From positions 1-64,000 of the forward strand of contig JAYMGJ010000065.1 of the NCBI GenBank assembly GCA_037178675.1: 64,000 nucleotides of DNA, in the 5' to 3' direction. Positions 45,764 to 59,070 of this stretch are shown one piece after another. Under the pieces are notes generated by a model, which worked only from the letters and a program-made list of their open reading frames with translations, ran no database searches and was not told the DNA's origin. The position numbers were made by a program, and so were the translations under genes. Source of the DNA: Scleroderma bovista (taxonomy: Eukaryota > Basidiomycota > Agaricomycetes > Boletales > Sclerodermataceae). Position 1 is the stretch's first letter, and each line of letters opens with the position of its first letter.

Positions 45764-46438
45764 GGGGTGCGATTGGGGATGTGGCACTTGGTACTGGATT
45801 ATTTATACGACCATTTTCTGCTACCCCAGAACAGGTCAAGGGTGACCTTAAAAGAACCCGGCCGGGACGGAGGGCCTCTTTCCGAGTGCATTCTTGTAGC
45901 ACGCAAACATATTTAAATACCTGTCAGCCCGAAAACATACCTAGGAACAAGGAGAAGAGCAAATAAAAAGCTTGGTTAGTAGATTGTGACAGTGGTAAGG
46001 TCCAAACTGAAATGTACAAAAGGGGTGAGGGGAGGACAGTGGGACAGTGTGTGGGATATGTAACACACCTATTAGTATATATTATATCTTCCGTCCAGGG
46101 GGATGCCACTGGTTGAATATGGGCAAAATGAGTGTGCGATTGATGGAGTTTGGATTGGTGATAGACGCCAATCATGGGTCATACAGAATCGTTACGAGGT
46201 CAAACAGATGAATGTCTTTGGCCAACCTTCTGTAGCGTCCAATCTACAGGAAAAGCTTCCTGGCAGTGTTCGAGTGCATGATCGGACAGGGACATTACAT
46301 AATCAGCTGCTGAGTCATCCACTCCCATAATTTTTCAAGTGCGCCCTCTTGCTTCTTCCTCGTTTTCCATCAACCTCAACGCAGACAAACCAGAAAAAAT
46401 CAAGAAAACAAACTTGCAGATTCCTCAATCCTTCTAAT
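45764..46438. other. Promoters of locus B and DED1
   Basis: Divergent region carrying the TATAAAT of locus B (minus) and the 5' region of DED1, with the TGAGTCAT element near 46311. No other gene. Confidence 0.4.
46311..46318 (+). promoter_or_regulatory. AP-1/Gcn4-type site TGAGTCAT upstream of DED1
   Basis: Perfect bZIP recognition core 121 bp before the DED1 start codon, in a segment (GGGACATTACATAATC...CTGCTGAGTCATCCACTCC) that has a diverged copy at about 41236-41278. Known bZIP factors of the Gcn4/AP-1 class bind this core. Use here is inferred. Confidence 0.4.
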
Positions 46439-48541
<2,103 letters not shown>

Positions 48542-49204
48542 ATGCCCAACGCCCATTATGCAAGCCCCTCTTCAAGAAACGTACATGGAATCGGCTTCCC
48601 CATGCAAATCCTTTTTTCCTTCTGCGCTCTCCTGCTCTCGACTCGCCCTCTCTTGGACTGACTCTTTCTTTGCGCTGCTCTTACGAATTCGACTTGTCTC
48701 GTTGCACCGACCCACACCTGCTCATCATGAAGATTATACGGCCTATTATATTTCTCGTCCGTCTGTGCTTCTACTGCGCGTTTAATCGCCCCTGTTTTTG
48801 CTTTTTTTCTCGTCACTGATCACTGCGCGCTACCCACCCTGTTTCATTCCCGTCCATACTACTATAGATAGACGTAAACGGCGGGGCCGTAGACATCATG
48901 GAGCAGTTTCCCCCCCCCCCCCATCCCATCCCATCCTATCGAACCACCAAGTTATTTTTTTTTGTGGTGGTGTCAGTCCTTCGTTTCGCATACCCCACTG
49001 TTATACTGCAGGACTATTGCGATACGCAAGTACGGACACTTTCAGATATCCCAACACAACCTCATTTAGCATGACGAGACAATACGTATTATTTGTTAGA
49101 GCATCGCATATCCATGTACCTTAGTTCTGCAACCTTATCCGACATTTTGCCAGTGCATTTCGAACCCTCGCCTTTGTCCGTGAACTCTTCTTTTTTGTGC
49201 AACG
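48542..49204. other. 3' region of DED1 and spacer, with poly-C tract
   Basis: Pyrimidine-rich 3' flank. A run of 13 C at 48910-48922 is followed by CCCATCCCATCCCATCC, so the other strand has several G-runs that might fold as a quadruplex. No gene. Confidence 0.45.
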
Positions 49205-51147
49205 ATGCTTCATCGAGGCTCGTCGCCATCCGTCTTCGATTCGCCTGAATTTCCGCCGTTGCTCGCACCAGTGGTTCCTCTTAGAAGGCTCAAGCCGCTG
49301 CCTAAACGCAGACGGACGTCAGATAGCGATCCTCGAGCACCGGTGGCACCATCGCAAACATTACCATCATCACCAGTACCAGCCACAGCAACAGCACCTT
49401 CATCCATGCCCACGCCTCTGCGTGTGCCCTTGCCCGCAGCGCCCATGCCAGACCTCCTCGGCAGCAGCGGTGTCGATTCGATGATCGCACTGCACTCTGA
49501 TCCAGCTCCAGCTCTATCCCAGTTCGCTCTCCAGTCCTACTATACATCTGTTCTCCGCAACAGTACGAGTACACGAGGAGGCCTGCTATCAGGCTTAGGC
49601 GCCCCCAACGAGGCGACGGCGACGGTGACGCAGAGCGAGAGCGGGGCTGATGATGATCCCGCTCGATCCGCCACCAGTAAGGGCCACTCAGCGTTCGATC
49701 ATCGTCTCAGCACTGTCTATCATCGCGGGCGGGTCGCAGAGGGAACAGGAGCAAGACCAGCACCAGGAGCAGGAGCGGACGACGATCTGAGCGAGGGAGA
49801 CAGTACAGACCACGTGCAGCAGTGGCAGCACGGCAACACCAAGAAGAGAAAGGTCCCTGCGAACATGGGTGCCCGTGCTGCTGGACGTGAGCGCAGTCTA
49901 TCGCTGGGTGGCTCGGAGGAGGAGGAGGAGGAGGACACCGCGACGACGATGATGGTGGGATTTGCAGGGCGGCAGCGGGCTGGGCATAATGATAATGACA
50001 TCGACAGCGTCCTTGCTGCTGCTCCCCCGCTGCTGTCGTCACTGCCGCCGGCGCAGGTGTCACCGAGAAAGGGAAAGATCTCCCCGTCTGCGCTTGCAGG
50101 GCTCCGGCACAAGGAGCTGCTTAGGCAGAGGAAACGCCAGCTCGCTGCGATGCTGGGTGCGCTGTCCCTAGGGGACACGTTCGCGCTGGACCAGGCACTC
50201 TCGACGCATATCCCCTTTGTCAGTACTACGAGGTCTGGTCCGGATTCGGATGTGCGTAAAGTGAGGCTTTCACGGCGGCGGGGCCCACGGCTTGCGCGTG
50301 CTGCCAGGGCACAGATGACGTCCCCGGACAACGGTGCGTCGTTCCCCGCCGCGCAGTTCAGATTTGCCTATCCCAGTGCCAGTGAGTGGCTGAACCTCAC
50401 TCTCGATATATAATTTTTAATCACTTTTTTTTTCCAGCCTCTGAGCGGCTGCTCGCGACCGAGGAGGATATGCTGGCGTTGCGCAAACGCTTCGAAGCTG
50501 AGCTTGCCCGTCAGGCTGCCAAAGCTGCCAAAGCGGCTGCCGAGGCGAAACAAGCCGCTCTCGCTGTGGGCACTAAGACGCCGCGGCCAAAACGGTCGGG
50601 CAAGGGACAGCCCCGCACGCGTACTACTGGTGACACACCCGTGGAGCCCAAGTCTCGTGGGACGAAGAAGAAAAAGAGCACTAATGTGACCCCTGACCCA
50701 TATGATCGTCATCGTCTATCGGCACCCGTACCCAGCTATTCCAGCCAAAACACACTGAACCATCCTCTGCTTTTCTTATCTGCCAACATACCTCGTAAGA
50801 GGAAGAAGGCCACTACTGCTGCGACGCCCACAGCTCAGATGGTCGATCCTGCGGAAGAGTGGATATGCCCGCATTGTGAATATTCGTTGTTTTATAGTGA
50901 CGGGCCCGAGTATAAGCGTGCGATTCGGAACCGAAAGAAGATATTGCGCCGTCGTCGGAGAGCGCAGGAGCGTGCGGCGGGCGGATTAAGCGCACCGAAG
51001 ATACCACCTGCCAAAGATCATGAAGATGAAGAGGATGGCTATGGCGATGAGGGTGGATTGCCTGGTATTCCCAAATCGACCGAATGGAAGCAAGGGACGT
51101 CGGATATAAAAGGGGTGAATGGACAGCATCACTTAGAATCAGGATAG
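49205..51147 (+). CDS. Conserved-looking nuclear protein with CPHCEY motif, function unknown
   Basis: Two exons, 49205-50381 and 50438-51147, give about 630 aa. The N-terminal half is disordered, rich in Pro, Ala, Ser and Arg (RLKPLPKRRRTSDSD), with an acidic run GGSEEEEEEDT. The middle has helical segments (ALAGLRHKELLRQRKRQLAA, LALRKRFEAELARQAAKAA). Near the C-terminus a compact block reads EEWICPHCEYSLFYSDGPEY followed by RNRKKILRRRRRAQERA. This looks like the conserved core and could be a small metal-binding or nucleic-acid-binding element (CxxC only). Several basic clusters suggest nuclear location. I recall no family name with certainty. A further short intron near 50730-50800 is possible. 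Confidence 0.7.
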
Positions 51148-51835
51148 CACGCTACTAATGGCACTTGTGTCCCCTCTCCTTCAATCAAGGCTCTGTCGCA
51201 ACCGCGTTTTTATAATAGCATCCTTTTTATCTAATAGACGGGGATCTGATATGTGGTTATGGTTGGTCACCTTTTAGTGGAGAAGAAAGCGTTGATCTGT
51301 GTCGACCAGGCGGTTGCGGTGTGGCCTCCTCGCAGTCGCTTCGAAAAGAGTGGCGCGTTAAAATCTGAAATCTGGAGAAGTGCGAGGGTCGTCATCGTCG
51401 CCACCGCTAGTCTTTTTTATCGGTGACGCCGGTACCTCATTGCGTAACCAACAGCATATATTCCTCGGAGCGGGTTCAAGGGCGCCTAATAATGTAAGGA
51501 CTACCACCACCTACTCGATGGGCTGGGGGCCTCCATGTGCGCAGACTCGAGCTTCCATTTCGGCAGGGTCGACGGTGCGTTCTGATCGCGATTGCGCACT
51601 GCAGCGCAGGACTGGTCCCAACCGTCAATCATTAATGGTTTTAACATGCTGATCTGGTTCTGACTACGTTTGTTTTCTTTTTTTCATTTCGGATATAGAA
51701 GTGGCCACTGCCTCGTCATCGTCTACAACAACGCTGGGTGGGGTGCTCTTCGGAGTTTCCTGCCTCACAGCCCCGTGATATTCCCCGACATAAACCCGCC
51801 TATTTTTTTCCTCGACAAAGGCCCTTTGCTTCGCC
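51148..51835. other. Intergenic region
   Basis: Between the nuclear protein and the GATA-factor gene, GC-rich. No gene recognised. It contains the promoter of the latter. Confidence 0.4.
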
Positions 51836-52961
51836 ATGTATCACCACCAGCAGGGAGGCTCGTCCTACGAGTATCCGTCTTACCCTGGGCAGTCCTATGC
51901 ACCACCGGCTGCTCAACCACCCGTGGGCCGTGCCATCCGTCCGACTCCGACGACATCGCAGCCCCCCCAAACCCAGCCATACGCGTCGTCGGCCGCGTAC
52001 CCATCCGGGGCGTACAATGCCCAGCAGTGGCCAGCAGAACCGTGGACCGGTCAGCAGTACGGCCAGACGTTTGCCTCTCCGCCCATGCATGCGGACGTGT
52101 CGTATGCACCCCGTACGGACCCGCCATCGCAGGAAGCGCGTTTCTCGTCGAGCAGTCTCAGCCAGGCACAAGAGCCCAGCAGTGGATATACCACTGCAAC
52201 ACCAGCCCCCTCGACGCCGAGGAATAAACGAAAAGATAAGGAGTCCCCTCCCGCCCCTTCCGGACTGGACTTCTACAAAGTGTGTTCCCTCTGCGTCGTC
52301 TGTTCATGTCCTCTGAACATAGCCCGTTGCAGATGCAAGACTCTTATCGGCTTATTTTAGACAGCGGGACCGGCCTGCTCCAAAGCAGGGCATTCGTGCA
52401 GTCGCGGCCTCTGCCCGCCGAGCCGATGGAGCAAATGGTGCAATCGGCCAATTATGGGCGGCAGGTGCTGCAGTCCGCCACTGCCCAGTCCAGCCCAGCC
52501 CCGGTCCCCGCCCCCGCCCCCGCCCCCGACAAGGAGGCCCCTGCATCGAAACGCCAGGTACGCCGTTGCCGCGACAGGGAGCGACGCTAACGCCTTTGTG
52601 CAGCGGGGCGACGAGCAGACACCGGACGGGCAGACGTGTCTCGGGTGCAGCGCGACGTCGACGCCCGAGTGGCGCAGAGGACCCCTCGGTGAGGCGTTTC
52701 CGTGTCTGTGCGGGCGGCGAGGCTGACGGATGCTCGACAAAAAGGGCCGCGAACGCTCTGCAACGCCTGTGGCCTCGTGTATGCCAAACTCGTATGTGAC
52801 AGGGGCGAATCCGCCTCGCTGCAGCGCTGACGCATTTTTTCATTTCCCAGCTCAAGAAGCGGGCAAGGACCCACGCGGGAGATCCCGTCCCTCAGAGTTC
52901 ACAGCCCGCGATGGACGAATCAAGCGACGACGAGGATTCCTTCGGTGAGGGGAGAGTCTAA
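51836..52961 (+). CDS. GATA-type zinc finger transcription factor
   Basis: Five or six exons with short GT-AG introns, the first from MYHHQQGGSSYEYPSY at 51836. The N-terminus is rich in Pro, Gln, Ser and Tyr, with a basic patch (TPRNKRKDKES). The next exon has DSYRLILDSGTGLLQ. The GATA finger spans three exons: CLGCSATSTPEWRRGPL, then GPRTLCNACGLVYAKL, then LKKRARTH. This gives the classic CX2C-X17/18-CX2C spacing and the basic tail that contacts DNA. It ends MDESSDDEDSFG with TAA at 52959-52961. Introns inside the finger at these positions are common in basidiomycete GATA genes. Target genes cannot be told; nitrogen, iron or light regulators of this class are known in fungi. Confidence 0.85.
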
Positions 52962-55064
52962 CTGCTTACTTCCTTCGGTTATTCTGTAGCAACTACATGT
53001 TTTCGTTATTCCTCTTCTACCTTACACGTAATGGCTCTCCAATATCACTGGCTTATCCCCCTTCGATAAGGAGCGTATGTTCTCCACGTCAACCAGAGAG
53101 TTAACTTTATTCTTGCCCCTCCAACATGTCACATAGAAGCATTCCACTGAGGTAATTCCGTAGCGAACGCGATGCCTGCCCAAATCCCCAGCCGCGGCGA
53201 CTGAAGTTGTCCCCGTCTGGATTAACACCAGGGTTTGCACTGGCCGTGATGGGGCGTGCCATATCCATTCGTTGAGGAGCCCAAATTTAATGAGTTGCCC
53301 GCAAAACGCACAGTTGGCAAAAAAAAATCACAAGGTTAAACGTCAGGAAGCCGTGCTCCAAGGAGGTCGCTAAACGGGTAGGCACAGAGTGGCCCCCTCT
53401 AATGTCCAGCTTGTTTTGGAAATTACTCATGGCTGCAGGAAGCTCAGAGAGTTAGCATGAGGGGTTCCCGCACTAAGCCATATTCGTTGGCGCAACTGGC
53501 TCCAAGAAAAGTAATCTCGTCTGGTTGGCGAATCGTCGCATCCACGAGTTTACGGAAAGCCCCGATCTTCAAGGAACGGGCGTCGTCAACTTTTTCCCAA
53601 AATCAAACAAATTTGAACGGAAGAATTCACTGCTCAGAAGCCAGAGTCTCGGCATATGAGCAAGAGTGACACTATCACATCATCAATCAGTTTCCACAAA
53701 AACGAGGGTTCAAGTTTGCAGTCATGGGGCACTGATCCTTTCATGAATTCCAAGGGGAATTCACATCCGTAACCCTTGCCCAGCGCGGTACGATGAAGTC
53801 TGGTGTCCTGAAAACCGCTTCGCCAAGGACATTAAAAACAGGCCGTCCAATGACTGACCTGAAACTTATCTTTAACTGCTAGCTGAGCCGATGATGGACG
53901 CAGCGAATATACGTCAAATTTGTAGTGAGAAGCACCACAACTAATGGCGGTCACCTGCACTACGAGCCTATCTGGCCTCGAACCTACTACAGCATTTGGG
54001 AATCGCAGTCATAAATGAGATCAACAGCAGCAATTCCAGCATCCAGGCCGTCAAAGCTGCGCGAGGGAGGGACCTCCTAATCTGGCGGTGGTCCATCACT
54101 TTAAGAAAACAAATTTCGCATGATGACCACTAGTACTCACCATGCAATCTGGTCCCCGTTGGGCACATGATGCGGCAAAGCGGTTCTTGCCATATTGGCC
54201 ATTACAGAAAGAAGAGCCCCCTGATTGAAATGGCCGCAAGGGGCTTCTTCCAATAGAGGACATGCAAAACAAACCACCTGGTTTGAGAAGAATTAATAAT
54301 AATAATAATAAGTGGGGGGTGGCCTAGTACGGCCCTACGCTACGTGCATTCTTCAACCCACGTTGCTTTCCAGCGGTTCAGTGGGAGAGCACATGAAATG
54401 AATTTGGTAAAACATTCACGGCCAACAGTCAGGGGCAGACGGATGTTCAGTGGCATTTTTTTATGGCCTTCCACCTTCTTCTCGAAATGATATGCGTGTC
54501 TGACCCGAATATGGGATGGAGAATGAAGTTTTTGGCGTTTATGATGGTTGGCGAAGGGCCTTCGCGGTCACCTCTTGTGACCCGCCATGTACACAGACCA
54601 AACTGAAGCCGGTAGTAGAGTGCTCTGGGTTCTGGAACTCAGATGGGAGCAAGTTAACCGTAAAACGTCGGAATTCGGCCCTAATACCATGTGCTTGTGA
54701 TGATTGGCCAAGTTTGGAAATGACCCTGACACAATTTCCCATCATGGACGGTGGACCGTCCTCGGCATGCGACTGCAGCTGCCTCAAAGGCGCTATATTT
54801 TGACAAACTGTCCAACATGTGTATGTCACGGAGTATGTCCTATACTACACTCTCGTATCAAAATAGTCCGGTACGTACGTTTGTGTTTATGAGTGTCGAA
54901 AATGTCCAAACAATATTTCTTTTTTTCAAGGAAGCGCCATCTACTTCAGCTGTACCATTCGAGGATGGTGGCGTGCTCATACTAGTACCCTTCGCTGTCA
55001 TGGCGTTGACACGACAACAGCAGCAGACGTGTTTGTCGGGATCTTTAATTCAAGTTCAGCACTA
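52962..55064. other. Gene-poor interval
   Basis: About 2.1 kb without a supported gene. It contains a short AAT microsatellite (54295-54311). Open frames of up to about 130 codons have no recognised motif. The C-terminal exon of the adjacent repeat-protein gene might extend into its right end through an intron starting at its last GTGAGT. Confidence 0.4.
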
Positions 55065-56200
55065 CTACTCACTCCAAAAAAAACCAGTAGCACTCACATT
55101 TGTCGGCACACAACCTGCACCTGTATTACTGGGGTCTACGGGCGCCGGGTAGGTACCGTTGGCACTGGGGGGCGACGAACAGCCCCCGGATGCACCACCA
55201 CCGCCAGCAGGGCCATTGCCACCATTAGAGGGACCCCCATCTGTCCCATTTTGGGCCGGGGAACCAGTAGTGGGAGGTACACAGGTGGTACCGTTCACAG
55301 CTCCCCCGTCTGAGGGGCCCTTTCCAGATGGGTAACCAGTAGTGCCACCATTCGAGGGAGGAACAACACTCGAGTTGCCAGACCCCCCTGCACCGGTACC
55401 GTCAAGAGGATTTGTCCCATTCATTGGAGGCGTTCCACTGCCAGCTGGTGGCGAAGTGGTGGTACCATTAGCTGGAGGCATTCCACCAGACGTTGAGTTC
55501 GAGGGCGGACAAAGCATGCCGCCGTTTGAGGGAGGAGCTGCAGTGCTCGAATTGCTCGGGGGCGACGAGCCGTCGAGCGGATTAGTTCCGTTCTGCGCAG
55601 GAGTTCCCGCAGGGGGTTGGGACCCCGTGGTACCATTCACCGGAGGCATTCCCCCTGACGTTGAGTTCGAGGGGGGGCAAAGTGTGCCATTGGAGGGAGG
55701 GGTAGTACTCGAATTTCCCGGGGGCGACGTGCCGTCAAGAGGATTAGTCCCGTTCTGTGCAGGAGTTCCTGCCGGAGGTTGGGACTCCGTGGTACCATTC
55801 ACCGGAGGCATTCCCCCTGACGTCGAGTTCGAGGGTGGGCAAAGCGTGCCACTTGAGGGAGGGACAGTACTCGAATTGCCCGGGGGCGACGTACCGTCGA
55901 GAGGATTAGTCCCGTTCTGCGCAGGAGTTCCTGCCGGAGGCTGGGATCCCGTGGTACCGTTCACCGGAGGCATTCCCCCTGACGTTGAGTTCGAGGGGGG
56001 GCAAAGCATGCCATTGGAGGGAGGGACAGTACTCGAATTGCTCGGGGGCGACGAGCCGTCGAGAGGATTAGTCCCGTTTTGCGGGGTTCCCATTCCCCCT
56101 ACCGTCGAGTTGGAAGGGGGCAAAGGGCAAGGTGCGCCATTCGAAGGAGGAACACTACTCGAGTTGCCAGGCGCCCCAAGCGAATTTGGGTCTGTTCCAT
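55065..56200 (-). CDS. Sequon-rich tandem-repeat protein, probably secreted or cell wall
   Basis: A long minus-strand frame of about 370 codons made of Pro, Ser, Gly, Asn and Thr. The core repeat is 54 residues (162 bp), present four times or slightly more, each with NGTNPLDG, a PPSNSST motif, CPPSNSTSGGMPPVNGTT and PPAGTPAQ. Each unit has about five Asn-x-Ser/Thr glycosylation sequons and one Cys. The upstream part is less repetitive. No signal peptide was identified, because the 5' exon near 56250-56450 could not be joined with certainty. By composition this resembles fungal surface or wall glycoproteins, but no family is named. Near-identical repeat units suggest recent expansion. Confidence 0.6.
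55420..56110 (-). repeat. 162-bp coding tandem repeat, about four units
   Basis: Successive units at roughly 55420-55590, 55591-55755, 55756-55920 and 55921-56100 share long identical stretches such as GGTACCATTCACCGGAGGC and GTTCGAGGGCGGACAAAG variants. The most similar pair is the middle two. Confidence 0.85.
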
Positions 56201-57021
56201 TGGAGGATGGTACAGTGTCGAGTATTCACGAATTGAAGGTTAGTGCCGTTATGGAGAGCGTGTTAGATCAGTTAACTTACCATTGCCTCGGGCCTTAATA
56301 TGACAATTAGGCGATCAACGTGATGCATGACGGGAAGCACAACAAACAACCTACTTCGAATAGGGGACGTGAGGCAACCAGCATGTTTCCAGCAAAGGAT
56401 GCAACGGAAAGGGGAAGAAGAAAATGGCGGAACAGCATGGTGATATGAAGGCAAGGGATATGCACAACACCAGGGAGTGACGAAGTGGTCGATACCAGAT
56501 CAACTGGAAGTCAGATCAGGACGAGTTAAGGATGTAGAAAACTACTCTTCTCGCATGCACTGTGACCTTTATAAATGTGTTTTCCAAATACATTGTCATA
56601 GCCACCGTCATGCGCAGTCGAGTTATCATATCAGCGATGCGGGGCCTGTGGCCTGCGGGCGCAGTCAAGGTCCTTCACTGGGATCAAGGCACTGTTACAC
56701 GATTATGAACATGGGATGGATTCAAGAGGCTAGTATCAAACACATAACTGTGGTTTTTCTTTTTAGCGTGATTCCAACAATTTATTCCGACATCATCGTC
56801 CCGCAGCAGCCTATTAGACCAATATGTGGTTCGGAAACGTCTCACAGTCTGGTCATGCGCGCGGTAGGCTTGGCAACAAGACATCGAAACTTGGCAGTGG
56901 TGAAACATTGATAGGCTCCCAGATCACTTTGCTGTACTTTGGCACTGTAGTCTATTGCAAATATGGCGTGGAGCGCTCGATTTAACTGCGGGGTCCAACG
57001 AATTATTACACACTAGACAGT
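56201..57021. other. Spacer between the repeat protein and HGH1
   Basis: Holds the probable 5' exon and promoter of the repeat-protein gene (a minus-strand frame ending HHVDRLIVILRPEAM before a GTAAGT donor at about 56280) and the 3' flank of HGH1. Nothing else supported. Confidence 0.4.
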
Positions 57022-58660
57022 CTAGACTTCTGTGATTTCATAATCTTCGTCATCAACTTCGCCGTTCAATTCTGCCTTCGGAGGCGATGCATCGTCGTCC
57101 TTGGTCTCAGGGCCTTCATCCCCTTTGATGAGCTGCACTAGCCGTTCCATGTGTTCCGAGACCTGGGTACTGCGAGTCTACATTTATGAAATGAAGTCCC
57201 AATTTACGCACCTTTTCTACGCTCTCTTCTAAATGTGCACCCCGTATTATCTCATACGCGCCATGGCTACGCAGGTAGTCACGGCCCCATCGACCAGTGG
57301 CCAAGAGTAAGAGTGCTTCGACATGTGTCAATCGCAGAACTGAATCTGGTTCCCTCTTTTTCGTAGGGGGCAAGAATTGAAGAGAGGATGGGAGTTTTTC
57401 CTGGTCCTGATCTGAAAGTCATACCACAGAAAATAAACTGATTGATTTGACTCCACCTCTAGGTCAAGCTCCTCGGGACCCGCTAATGGAAGTAGAATAT
57501 ACGGAAGAGCATCAATACCTGGCGCAGAAATGGTGGAGGGCGGGACTGAGACGGCATTAGTTTCGGGGCACAGTATCGCTTTGTGGCCAGGTACATAGAA
57601 GGCACAATTTCTGGATATGGTCAGTCGCCCCTAGATAGATCAGGAAACATGAACTTTACTTCAAAGTCGAGGCGACGCCGCCTCGTCGTATCATATCTTG
57701 GTGTTCTGTAAACGGAACGATTTTTGCCAAGGGAAATTCGAGGGCGCTATCTTGCTTCAAGGGGTTCGTTGGCCGTGGAGTCATGAAGAATAACCGACCA
57801 GCAGGCGACTGCCGAGAATAAGATAAACTTGTTACTGTACGACGTCCCAGTCAACATACAGTACTAATATTTGCGAAAACGCTGGAGAGGAAGTGTAGGT
57901 CTCCCTTACGTGCCCGCTTAGATTCATCCCGTGATTGGTCTATAGACGCCCCATGGACAAAGGCATCAATGAGCAATGGTAGGGAAAGAGTGTCTTGAGG
58001 CTGTTCCGAGGGGTAAGGCACAGGTGCAGGACATGATCCAGAGCGAGATTGTGGTGTGTAATATGAGCCATCTGCCTGTGGTACCAAAGGTATCTTTAAG
58101 CTAAGCAGAGCGGAACACGCTGACGGCGAGGCTGTTAGATTGGACAGTAACATGGAAGCCAGATCTGCAAGGACCGCGTCTGGATTCTGCAGGTAAAACT
58201 GCTTCAGGCAGGAATGTGCGATGCATGTAAGCGACAACCTACCAGTATGTACGACACCAGGTACGTTAAGAAAGATGGTTCTATCAGGAAGGGGACAAGA
58301 GGTGCCGAGTCTGAAAGGTTCACGAGAGCACGGAATGCATCGTGTGCTGTCGCCTGAGTCAAGTCAGAACAGAGCGAAGAAATATTAATGCCCCCTCAAA
58401 CCAGTTGATCACGACACAGCAGCTTCAAATCGTGAATAACGTCTGTCTCTTGAAGTGATTGTAAACCCGATCCTTTTAGTCCTTCGAAGAATATGTTCCG
58501 GTGGGGGGATTCTTTTGCCGTTTGCCCTATAAGATTAGATAGAGCGATCTGCCGTACCTGAGGGTTGCGATCTCTCAAAAATTGAAACAGCTGATAAATG
58601 TCAAATTATTCAGCGGTAATGGAAACGAGAGAAATTGACCTCCCTAAGTTGGGCCTCCAT
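57022..58660 (-). CDS. HGH1: Hgh1 / FAM203-type armadillo-like chaperone
   Basis: Yeast Hgh1 is a chaperone-like adaptor for folding of elongation factor 2. Multi-exon minus-strand gene. The start exon is tiny (MEAQLRE at 58660) and joins by a 49-nt intron to LFQFLRDRNPQVRQIALSNL, the family's first armadillo-like helix pair. Following exons carry LLCRDQL, DAFRALVNLSDSAPLVPFL, AVLADLASMLLSNLT, DLHFLSSVFANIS, then SPAGRLFFMTPRPTNP, a conserved ALPYILLPLAGPEELD block, LRLTHVEALLLLATGRWGRD and YLRSHGAYEIIRGAHLEE. The C-terminus is acidic (DDEDYEITEV, stop at 57022-57024). Length and block order fit the family. Divergent from SPT20. Confidence 0.85.
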
Positions 58661-59070
58661 CGTGGCCTTTGGTCAAGGTTGCACACAAATTGGGTCGCGT
58701 CTCGTGGTGCTTATGTAATCAAATACAAATGCAGTGCCATTCTAGTACTTGATCGTCATCCTGGGCGACATCCGGCTGGTTGCTCCATAGCTGCAGGTTT
58801 GTTGTCCAACAGCATACGCCGGAGGTCATATTCGTATCTGCTTACTTTATCTAGGCTCTTTCGGCCTCACTGGATTGCTGTTTACGACCTTGCAGCAAGT
58901 CTAGTGACCTGTGAGTTACGCTTGGTATACACAGGTCGGTCCGGCCAAGCTGCTCTTCAAATGACTTACTGGATCCGTTTCTTGCAGAATTGGCTTCAAA
59001 GACTCATGCAACCTGATTGTCGTGCGGTGGCACTAGCTCGCGGAACTCAGACAGACTAGCTACTCCGGGA
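58661..59070. promoter_or_regulatory. Divergent promoter HGH1 / SPT20
   Basis: 410 bp between the two start codons. An open frame on the plus strand across this gap starts inside HGH1 and has no motif, so it is not called. No TATA box stands out. Confidence 0.4.

Noticed and set aside
55342..56298. 318-codon Gly/Pro/Val-rich frame on the plus strand.
   Set aside because: Mirror of the tandem repeat. The minus strand gives the sequon pattern and is preferred, although strand choice rests on composition.
58598..59059. 153-codon open frame on the plus strand between HGH1 and SPT20.
   Set aside because: It begins inside the HGH1 5' exons and fills a divergent promoter, with no recognisable content.
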